Notes under the pieces: generated by a model
Database searches by the model: none
The model's input: only the letters and a program-made list of their open reading frames with translations
What the model was told of the DNA's origin: nothing
From: Aspidiotus rigidus
Lineage: Eukaryota > Arthropoda > Insecta > Hemiptera > Diaspididae
Direction: 5' to 3'
DNA: 64,000 nt
Assembly: GCA_035079385.1 (NCBI GenBank)
Contig: JAVHKY010000052.1
Location: forward strand, 10,044,001 to 10,108,000
In this document: positions 31,995-41,800 of the stretch, piece by piece
How positions within the stretch are numbered: the stretch's first letter is position 1
How the letters are laid out: each line of letters opens with the position of its first letter
Program-made: the position numbers and the translations under genes

Positions 31995-32770
31995 CTGTTC
32001 CCCTGCCCCCCCCAGACAAGTTTCAAAGTCAAAATATGGCTCAAAAGATTGTGCTCGAGTTGTGCTCAACTGTGCCGTAAATCATTCAATTTGTGCTGCA
32101 TTCGTTTCTGAGATATAATAGAAAATGTTTGGGGGGGGGGGGCAGAGGACCACCAGCCGCCCCCAAGTCGAATTTTAAGTTGAAATCATGTAGGACAATT
32201 GTGCTACATTGTGCTGTAGTTATTTTTCATTGTGCAGCTCCCCGAGCCCCAGCCCCTTGCCCCCCCCAGATGTGTTTTAAAGTCAAAATATGGCTCAAAA
32301 TATTGTGCTCAAGTTGTGCTACAACTGTGCCGTAAGTCATTCAATTTGTTCTGCACCCGTTTCTGAGATATAATAGAAAATGTTTGGGGAGCAGAGGAAC
32401 TCTAGGGCACCCCTCCAAATCGAATTTTGAGTTGAAATTATGTAGGTGGATTGTGCTATAATTGTGCTACACTGTGCCGCAGTTATTTTGCATTGTGCTG
32501 CTCCCCCAGCCCTTCTACAGAGAATATTGCTCCCACCACTCAATTGGCTTTAAGACATAAAAATGGGCGGAATTGTTTTCATTACATTCATTAATTATGC
32601 ATTATATCACTACTCCCTCTTATTTGAGGATACGCAGTATGGGCTTTTCCCCCTACCTCGAAATTTATGAAATTTTAAGCAAAAATTTTGTTCATTTATT
32701 ATTTTATAATCATTACTAAAACTGTATTGTACTTTTCTTCTCATTCCCTTCTTAAGAAAGATATTCTTCC
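31995..32770. repeat. Left inverted arm of the 3.8-kb element
   Basis: Pairs with 34991-35773. The identical 68-codon frames at 32337-32543 (-) and 35218-35424 (+) show how close the arms are. They are not genes. Confidence 0.9.
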
Positions 32771-32979
32771 TTGTATTTTCCGTGTCAGACTCATTTTCAT
32801 CCTCGGAGTGAGATGAAACATCACCTTCTTCTAACTCGTTTACAGATTGTGATTGTGAGGTTTCATAATTCAAGGAAGTCCATATATCGTAACGATTTTG
32901 TAGAACTATTGTATATAAGTGTTTCGGCGTGAGGGAGCGCACATCTGCTGGTAATTCTTCAAGGATCTCTCGCCAACAT
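32610..32979 (-). CDS. Exon-like fragment of unknown protein, half inside the inverted arm
   Basis: A minus-strand polypyrimidine tract ending CATTTTGACAG gives a good splice acceptor at 32979/32980. From there ~122 codons run open to a stop. They start CWREILEELPADVRSLTPKH and have an acidic stretch (VNELEEGD, SEDENESDTENT) and then a basic tail. I do not recognise the family. The last ~53 codons lie in the left arm and are duplicated, inverted, at 34991-35150. It may be a terminal exon of a transposase-like or captured host gene. Confidence 0.4.
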
Positions 32980-33202
32980 CTGTCAAAATGAAAAAAAGCC
33001 TGATGTATATTGACATTTTTCAATTTTCATTTCTTTTAATTTGCCTATAGTGAATCTGCAAATTGAAAGGAGAAGTGGGGGACGAAAGGTAGCTCGAAAA
33101 GTTTGGCATACGGAGTGGTTCAAAAAGGGCTCGTACACAAGAGGAACTTATCCAATTTATTAACAGTTGTATGGTGATTGTAGCCCAAAAACGCGGCCGT
33201 AA

Positions 33203-33450
33203 AAAAAATCTTACAATACATGTGGGTATTGTGAACGTTCACCAACTCGGCAAATTGCTCTCGCCTTCGGCTCAGATCGCTATTTTTGCCTCGTTGGTAA
33301 ACGCTCACTTTACCCACGTTATAGTAATATTTAATACATGAAGTTAGAACGACGTTTTCACTGCATCTATGGGCACTGTCAAAATTGAATTTTACCCACA
33401 CGTAGATGAGCGTAAAAGAAAAAATAAAAATGTGGAAGAAATAAAATAAA
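33203..33450 (-). repeat. Copy of the dispersed element also at 46722-47030
   Basis: The reverse complement shares aatttgccgagttggtgaac, gttcac and tgtattgtaagatttttt with 46722-46778, and a second block around gcatctatgggcactgtc. Confidence 0.6.
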
Positions 33451-34117
33451 TCAGCCAATAATCTTTGAATAAGCTCGTTGAATAAAGTATTTTTCATAAA
33501 TATTTTGCCTTGCTCATTCGAAGGAGCAGCTATTTTATTATTCTTGTCTATTATTTTGCTTCGGTGTGAACAGACACTTTTCTTGATCTTCAATACTTCC
33601 GAATGTGTTCGGCGCATTTTTTTCGAACTAAAAAGTAAAAAGAGTATTTTTCACAAATACAGGATTTTTTATCAATACATTATGAGCGTAGCTAGCGTAT
33701 GGTGTACATGGCTACCCAACTGATCACTGTGGAATGAATATCTGCAGTGCTATGCGATCGTTCAGTTCTCACTGAATGAGTGAATACCGATCCGTTGTCT
33801 AGTCGCTGTCAATACAGAGGCATCAGTGATCACTCGCAGTACCTCGCCATTGTCTAGTCGCGGTATAATACAAAGGCATCATGTACAGCGCGAGGTTGCG
33901 TTTCGTTTTTTAGGGATCACTGGTTTTTCGCTAGGCAGTTTTTTTTAGCGCGTTGCACCTGTAGAGTGCTTAGTGACGCAATGAGCTCGCGTTGCACCTC
34001 GCCACAGCTCGGGCAACACAACCACCAGGCTTCGAGACTGAACTAACGATGTCACGCTCCATAGTCAGTTCATTTACATAACGTATGAAACCCATGAAAC
34101 CCCTTTTATTTTTACTT

Positions 34118-34460
34118 CACATGAAAATAACTCGATAAATACAAACTTGAACAAAAATTTACAATGACCAAATTTGTTCTCCATTTTATTTTCCTTCCAG
34201 TCGTTGTTTTTTTATAATTTTAGCATTAACCTAGCCGCTTTATTTTCTTCATTTCCAAGAACACGCCAAGAAACAGGAATTGCACAGAATTTGCGTTTCT
34301 CAGTGCATTTTTGGAAATAAAGAATCTGAAACGGCTAGGTTGATGCTAAAATTATAAAAAAAGAATAGGAAAGAAAATCTTATGGGGAACAAATTTGCTC
34401 ACTTGTAAATTTTCGTTAAAATTTGTATTGATCGAGTTATTTTCACGTGAAGTAAAAAAA
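34118..34460. repeat. Inverted repeat inside the 3.8-kb element
   Basis: ttacttcacatgaaaataac and tcgataaatacaaa are mirrored by tttgtattgatcgag and ttattttcacgtgaagtaa. The inner parts (cctagccg.ttt / aaacggctagg) also pair. Confidence 0.8.
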
Positions 34461-34990
34461 AAAAACAGAGTTTCTCCATATTATACTTGGATGAAATGAC
34501 TACAGAGCGTGACGTCATCGCGATTTTTGTACTCAGTGTCGAGGTCTTCTCTTTAGATGGTGTTGGCCAATGTTGGCTCGGGTCGCCGAAGCGCTCGTTC
34601 AGATATTGCTTAGTTTCTTCTCTTGCAGCCTAATATACTATTGCATTTCACACTGAACCCATGTATAGTTTACAATAGGTGAGCTATTGACGACTCCTTT
34701 TCTATATCCGAAAACGATGAATATATTTACGCAAATAGGTAAATACCTAATTTTTTTTTCCAGATTGACAGCGTGGGCAGTTCATCTAACTTGCTCGTAG
34801 TAGGTGCCCTTTCTCATTTATTATTTTAAGGCCAATTTCCAAAGGTGGAAAGTATTCTAGCACCCTCCCTTGGCAATCGGCCTCGCAAGATGAGGAAGTG
34901 AACCAAACAGAAGTTATTTCATATATAAAATATATCAAAATAAAAGATATGATCCAATCACAAGCTTCAAAACCCATTGAAGGTCTGGAG

Positions 34991-35773
34991 GGAAGAATAT
35001 CTTTCTTAAGAAGGGAATGAGAAGAAAAGTACAATACAGTTTTAGTAATGATTATAAAATAATAAATGAACAAAATTTTTGCTTAAAATTTCATAAATTT
35101 CGAGGTAGGGGGAAAAGCCCATACTGCGTATCCTCAAATAAGAGGGAGTAGTGATATAATGCATAATTAATGAATGTAATGAAAACAATTCCGCCCATTT
35201 TTATGTCTTAAAGCCAATTGAGTGGTGGGAGCAATATTCTCTGTAGAAGGGCTGGGGGAGCAGCACAATGCAAAATAACTGCGGCACAGTGTAGCACAAT
35301 TATAGCACAATCCACCTACATAATTTCAACTCAAAATTCGATTTGGAGGGGTGCCCTAGAGTTCCTCTGCTCCCCAAACATTTTCTATTATATCTCAGAA
35401 ACGGGTGCAGAACAAATTGAATGACTTACGGCACAGTTGTAGCACAACTCGAGCACAATATTTTGAGCCATATTTTGACTTTAAAACACATCTGGGGGGG
35501 CAAGGGGTTGGGGCTCGGGGAGCTGCACAATGAAAAATAACTAGCACAATGTGGCACAATCGTAGCACAATTGTCCTACATGATTTCAACTTAGAATTCG
35601 ACTTGGGGGCGGCTGGTGGTCCTCTGCCCCCCCTCCCAAACATTTTCTATTATATCTCAGAAACGAATGCAGCACAAATTGAATGATTTACGGCACAGTT
35701 GAGCACAACTCGAGCACAATCTTTTGAGCCATATTTTGACTTTGAAACTTGTCTGGGGGGGGCAGGGGAACAG
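34991..35773. repeat. Right inverted arm of the 3.8-kb element
   Basis: Begins ggaagaatatctttcttaag and ends at ggcaggggaacag. Reverse complement of 31995-32770. Confidence 0.9.
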
Positions 35774-35944
35774 AGCTAATTGAAAGAGTACCTAAACAAT
35801 TCTCAGTTTTTTGAGCTTGGTCTTGTTAACATTGATAAACAACAAAGCGAGTTATGAATTTTCGAGGAAAAAAAGTCTGACAGAGGGCAAAGTGATGTAC
35901 ATTACCATAGTTTGTTCCCGGTCTGCCCTTTTTCTTCTTTTTTA

Positions 35945-36313
35945 ACAGGGAAACTGTTTTATGGGGGGCTTTTTGAGAAATTTGCCGTGCGCCGTCCAGC
36001 AAAAAACATGGAAAAATTTCGATTCTCGAGCTATGATAAGAGAGGGACTTGGAAAAAATTTCAACTCTCGAGCTATATATGATGGGAGAGAGACTTCGAA
36101 AAATTTCGATTCTCGAGCTATCATATATAGCTGGAGATTCGAGAAAAATTTAGACTCTCAAACTATATTATACTAGGCTTACAGTAGGTCTCCGCCTTCT
36201 TTATACTAGCTTTATCTAGGTCTAGGCTTCCTTGAATTTTCAAAACCAAATCCCATTTGACTCATAAAACAGGTTCCCTGCGTTCCTGGTTTAACTTCGT
36301 TAAAGAAGGCGTC
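35945..36313 (-). mobile_element. Short copy of the 45-bp-satellite-bearing element
   Basis: Runs from ttaacagggaaactgttttatgg to cataaaacaggttccctgcg. It is the inverted orientation of the copy at 47.1-48.1 kb but with only about four satellite units (CTCGAGCTAT...). Confidence 0.75.
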
Positions 36314-37205
36314 GTTTTTTTTCCTTCTTTTTCTTTTTGAAACGTTCAAAACTTGCTTTTTAGTTCATCAATCTTGACAGGACCAAGTTCAAAAATCAAG
36401 GATGCGGATTATTCTTTCAATTTATTCATTCACTTTTCCCCTAACATTAGAAACTATCTTCAAAAATTACCCAGATTACATGTTTTTTTAGTGTCTTCAC
36501 CATAACAGCGTATATGTTAGCCGCCTTACACAGCTTTGCCAAGTTTAGTATTCAAATCTGTTAATTGAAAACGACCGCGGGTGAACTCGCTGTGGCTTGT
36601 AAGTGTTTGTAGGGAAAAAACACGAGAAAGAATATACCCTGTTCCTCAATGTTCCCATGGATTACACTTCTAGCCGATACTGGCAAAAGGACTCAAAGCT
36701 GACCTTTCAGTTTGACCAATTGTATCATTTGTGAAAGCGGCTCCTATTGTACACTTCAGATAAAACCTTCAACATCTAATACTCCAGACAGGTCATCAAG
36801 GATTTGAAAAAATCAAATTAGAAAACAATGATGTATCGGTATCATTTGACATTATCTCCATGTCAACTTACACCCCTATTTCACTAGCAGTTGAGGTTAT
36901 CTCTGAACATTCGTAGTGAAGAAATGTAGGCTGGAGCAATGGATCATACATGACAAACTAAGAACGGTTTTTAACACAGGTCTTATGGGAGAACAAAGGG
37001 TTATCCGTTCGTTCCTGTGGATAATTAAATGGCGTTTTTGCCTCGTTCTTTAGTTCGTCATGTTTGCAATGAATTATGTGTTCTACACACTCCATGGCAT
37101 AAGTAAATGAAGATTACCAAGTATGGTTACTAATTGAAGTATTTATTTTCCATTTGAACACATAATGTTGATTTGAAATCATGAATGCCTTTTGGAATTT
37201 GAGTA
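36314..37205. other. No gene seen
   Basis: AT-rich stretch, no frame or repeat that I can assign. Confidence 0.5.
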
Positions 37206-38045
37206 GTTATGCAAAACCTAAAAAGAAACAAAAGTTTCAGCCAAAAGGAAAAGAAGGTATCTTTATTGGGTATTGGACAAATAAAAGAGGCTACAGGGCT
37301 TTCCCAGTATTCCAAATTGCATACGTATTCTCCTGAGTATGCAATCCAGCAACACTTTAGACCATACAAGAACATAGACCGCCGGTAGTGATAAGAAGTA
37401 CGTCGGAACACTGGAGAGAAAATAAGCCGCTTGTGTCCGGCGTTAAATGTAACAGTGGGCGTGGCTTATATTATCCTTACTCCGTTGGTAAGGAAGTGTC
37501 CATATGAATTGTGATAAGGACGCAAGCGGCTTATTTCCACAGCTTATTTCTTGCCTCCAGTCTTCTGACGACTGATAACGTCGTTTATGTATTGTATCGG
37601 CGGTCTATGTTACTATGGTCCAAGAGCAACACCTATTAGAGCAATGTTAGAAATACTACCAACTCGATAACACGTAGGAGAATAAATATGCAATTTGGAA
37701 TACTGGAAAAGCCCTATAAAGTATTTTTTCATAGAGCAATTTATGTGTTACAAAATGTTGTGCCCTCTATAGAACTCTAAAGAACCTTTGCATTACAGTG
37801 ATATTGGAGAGAGAAATGAAGAGTTGGAAAATGGAGAAAGAGTCAAGATCAAACTAAACTGGTTAGACTTAGAAGATAAGGATCAGGAAATTCCAAACAA
37901 GGTAGCGTTACCGAACTAAATATAATGTTCCTAAGAAATTTAAAAAATATATTTCTTGCTTAAATGATCAAAAGCAGGAATTCTGGAAAGAAGCTATTGA
38001 CGAAGATATTGAATCAATCGCTGAATATGAATTTGATAATTAAAA
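37206..38045 (+). pseudogene. Ty1/copia pol remnants
   Basis: At 37206-37335 one frame reads KEGIFIGYWTNKRGYRAF, the conserved GIFVGY..KGYR block after copia integrase. At about 37950-38045 another reads LNDQKQEFWKEAIDEDIESI, like the start of copia RT (W..A...E...I). Stops and an inserted TIR element at 37355-37625 separate them. Too short to place with certainty. Confidence 0.6.
37355..37625. mobile_element. TIR element (TAGACCATA...CATAGACCGCCG family), copy 1
   Basis: Ends ttagaccatac...catagaccgccggta and the inverse cggcggtctatg...tatggtcc. Related to 48117-48365; both contain the gggcgtggc/gccacgccc core. Confidence 0.78.
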
Positions 38046-38123
38046 ACTCGTTGATACAAAGTAGGTTTTTTGGCGACACTACTTTAAGCCATGACATTTA
38101 TTATCACTTGCATTAAATTGTCT

Positions 38124-38124
<1 letters not shown>

Positions 38125-38161
<37 letters not shown>
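38125..38161. repeat. Poly-T run
   Basis: About 37 consecutive T. Confidence 0.95.
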
Positions 38162-38165
<4 letters not shown>

Positions 38166-38855
38166 GGTTATACTTTTTCTATTTCTATCAACCTGCTAAA
38201 ATTATCCAAAGGCCCGAGAGCAGGTTAGAGCTTTCACCACCACAATGTTTCCCAAATACCCTTTGTCTGGCTTAGACTTTCCCAAATAGCTCAAACTATC
38301 AAAATATAAAAACAAACATCATTTGTTTCATTTTTTTACCAAGTTGTATATAACCATGTACTTCAATGTAACTTTCTTACGGTTTTATGTGTCAATTGTA
38401 CTCCAGTTTTTATGACAATTTCCTGTTTTCAAATGACAAACACATGCATTCACAGACACTGTAGTTTAAAAAGTTAAGGTCAATGTAAAACTATGGCAAC
38501 ATGAGATTATTTCAGGATCATTTATCATCCCATCTATATCCGTGTAACTGCCAAAACTTGGCGTATAAATTGAGCACATTGAAGAGAAAAAATTATTTTT
38601 GGTCAACTTCTGGAGTGAGGTTTGAATGAGCCACAAACAACATCAAGTGACCAAGTGACGGATTCTTGATATAGTTCAGCTGGAAAAATATATAGGTACC
38701 TATATCTCCAAATTACAAAAATAATAAAGTTAATAAAATTGATTAAAAACTTACATAAGAATCTATCTAGGCCTAATGTGAAAGAAACTGTCAAGAACTG
38801 TTTGTTTTGAAGATTCCATGGCTTGTATGTAGAGTCATTTCAGAACTAATAGTCT

Positions 38856-38892
38856 TCATTTTTTGGTAATGGTTTTGAACCATCCACACGAC
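38856..38892 (-). CDS. obst-A-like: obst-A-like exon 5 (C-terminus)
   Basis: Acceptor TTCTCAATATTATAG|TCGTGTGG. Its first T completes the C228 codon, then 10 residues (RVDGFKTITK), K and TGA. The acceptor has a weak pyrimidine tract, so another final exon is possible, but the cysteine match favours this one. Confidence 0.7.
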
Positions 38893-41800
38893 TATAATAT
38901 TGAGAATTAAAATCACAGACATTGTGGACAGATATTGGGGGAAACTGATGATAACAGCAACTTACCATTTAGGAACATATTCTGGTTCATCACATTTACT
39001 AAGGTTTGCATTGTATACCTTGCCAGTAGGACAACTCTGTTCTCGCGGAGTGACTCCATTCAGGCACACGTAAAATTTCTGACAGTCTCCAGAATGTGGA
39101 TGAATGGTATGAATCACTAACTGCCCGTGGTGGTCAGGTGAAGAGTTTTTTGGACAAGAAAAACCATCTTTCAATATTACTGAAAGAGAAAAAAGAAATC
39201 AATTAGCTTTAAAATTAAAGCTTAAACTTTTTTGGAGTTTTTCTTCAATAGAATATTTTTTTCTAGATCTTTGCTATCAATGAGCTACTCGGCGACAAAT
39301 ACATAGGTATTATACAATTGAGGACGTACAATGTAAAAGGGGCCTCCGTTCAATATATTCCTTATGGAACGAAGGCCTTTTTTACATATACCTCCTCAAT
39401 TATGATTCTAATGATCTAGAGGTGATTGTATTTTGACCGTGACAAGGATTGAGCCAGCAAACTCCTCCTTCATTGTTTGTTCCCTAACTAACTGACTTGC
39501 AGTGACCTATCAATAAGAGCAACAAAATTTGTGACCTGGTTTCAGGAAAGGAATGAAAACGTTCAAATATGAATCCGGAGATAAGAGTCTGCCTGAAGAC
39601 GCAAGAAGACCCATATCTCCAGATTGATATTTAGACGCTCCGGTCCCTTTCTTGGAACCAGGTCACATTTCTGCATTGATACTCGCGACAGGAACTTTGT
39701 AAATTTGAATGCCAACTAGCTTGTATTTGATGAGTGGGTGATTAGATTGAATTCCCACATTTTGTTCAGAATAACCGATTATAAAAATAACTTATTATTT
39801 GACCTCGAAACTTTTTTTTTTTTGGGTGGGCTACTCATATTTTTGGATATTGAAATATTTGATTCTGCTCGGAAAGATTACCAAATAAGTGAGAAAGTAT
39901 TATCAAGTTCTGTGATTCGTTTCGACCCCAATATATTTATTGAATGATTTCGATTTTTTTGAGACTTTGTTAGAGAAAGAAAAGAAAAGAAGAAACAGAG
40001 AATATTCTAAAATTGTTTCCTCCAATCTATCATCCAAGTTCATAATTAATGTTGTTCTTGAGAAAGGATGGGGGTAGTTAGTAGATGAGAATACAAGTTT
40101 TTTTTTTTTTTTTTTTTTTCGCTTGTATTCTCATCTACTAACTACCCCCCTCCTGATATATTTTCCCGTAACGTAAAAAATCGTTGTCTTTCGTTGTTCT
40201 TGAGAAAGGTTTCGAAGTCCAATGATATTTCCTAACTTTATTTTTGTTTGTTTTCAACGAGTTTTTGAAAAATATTCTCAACATTGTACATAAGAGTTGC
40301 AAAATTTTCAGACAAACTTCCAAAAAACTTCTAAAAAACACTCACGCGGTCGCATGAGTAATACAGGACTTTTCCTTTCACAATTGTTGATCTTAGAATG
40401 AATGAAGGTTCAATAAATATACACCCAAGAGATTAGGCACTCACTTGTTTCCGGTTGGCTACAACCTGTTCTGTTAGCTGATTCCGGCCATACGCAAGTA
40501 CCAGAGAGTTCATCAAAATGTAATCCACTTGGACACATAATCTCCGTCGCTTCTCCATCGATACAATTGTAAAAAACATTACAAATATTTTCCACTGGGT
40601 GAGCAAAGTAGCCATTCTGTCTAGGGCAATTATGAGATGGTCTAGGTTCCTCTAACAAGAAGAAAAAGAAAAAGGAGGAAAGGAAGACAAAACAGAAAAC
40701 AAAATAATCAAAGGAATATAATGAAGTGACAATTGCACTATAACTTTGAAAATAAAGCAATTTCTCTTTGCTCTAAACTGGAGCACATCAGAATTTCAAA
40801 TTTTGCCAGGTCTCTGATGTAGATATAGGTATAGAAAAAGTGAAAATAGGCTGATGTCTTCTATCTGCCAACAACGTGGTCTGAGCCATTCATCTCTAAA
40901 TTGCAGCTTCACGATTTGAACGGTTCGGCACCGGTTTGAACCTCATTGCTGGTAGGATTTTCAACATTCCTATATCTAATAGGTAGGTCCAGGTATGGCC
41001 GTTTCTAGTAGCCCGGTAGATTGTAAAATGACAATATTGCTAGGGGCTGGCATTTACTTGTCCTCTCACAGAAAAAAATGAGAAAATTTCAAGAAATCAG
41101 TTTTATCTCAGATGGGTGCACTTTAGAGAAAAAAAGAAGAGAACAAACATTTTCCTGGTTTTTGAGTGTACTCTCGCCAAAATCCATCCGCTCACAAACA
41201 TAAAACAATCAGTTGAAAATAAAAAAGTCTATTGTGGACAAAGTGTGATAAATGATAATGTAAAGGCTGGTACACACGATACTAATATGCGAGCGTGCTT
41301 TAACTTTTTGCTTGCGTTGACCATGCTAGTCTGATTGGTCAACGCTTTGTAGCACGCTCGCATATTAGCATCGTGTGTACCAGGCTTAATACTTTGCTAC
41401 ACGCAACTGGAAACGTCCATGCTAGAAGGCTGATTGCGACGTTGACAGATTTATCTTATACCAGCATAGTAGAAGGGGAATATGTATGGCCCAACTGGGT
41501 AAGAACATAGTTCATCCACCGCGATCTATTGCGAGCGAAAGCATATCGTGTAGGGTTAGTTTGAGAAGGGTAAGTATGGATTTGTTCCTGCGTATCCTTG
41601 TTAGCGCATGTATACTTAATCTACTACTATAGGAAGGAGGGATTTCTAATTGTAAAAGTGGGAGTTGGAAAAAATTTGGAGGTAATTTTTCTCCTGCTGT
41701 TTGCTTTAGATCAAGGGCCCCAAGGACCTTTTCATTTGTGTGTTTTTCAATGCTGGAAGACTTGGAAAAAATTACTCTTTAAATAAGGTGGGGTGTATTT

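Larger units (their letters stand above)
31995..35778. mobile_element. 3.8-kb element with ~775-bp terminal inverted arms
   Basis: Arms 31995-32770 and 34991-35773 are nearly identical in inverted orientation. The 10-bp ATTGAAAGAG flanks the element on both sides (31985-31994 and 35779-35788) and is a likely target duplication. A 9-10-bp duplication with long arms is what Mutator-like elements make, but I see no MULE transposase, so the superfamily is open. Each arm is rich in GCACAA/TTGTGC motifs and resembles the 1.5-3.1 kb array. The interior holds a partial exon-like frame and a smaller inverted repeat. Confidence 0.85.

Noticed and set aside
33120..33617. 165-codon minus-strand frame
   Set aside because: Covers a dispersed repeat also found at 46.7 kb and has no recognisable domain.
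31995..35778. Firm assignment of the 3.8-kb element to Mutator-like elements
   Set aside because: The suggestion rests only on the 9-10-bp flanking repeat and long arms; no transposase motif is visible.
40410..40760. Single-exon reading of the CBM14 domain as a 116-codon gene
   Set aside because: The hydrophobic N-terminus is intron sequence. The splice acceptor at 40651/40652 and phase agreement show it is exon 3 of a five-exon gene.
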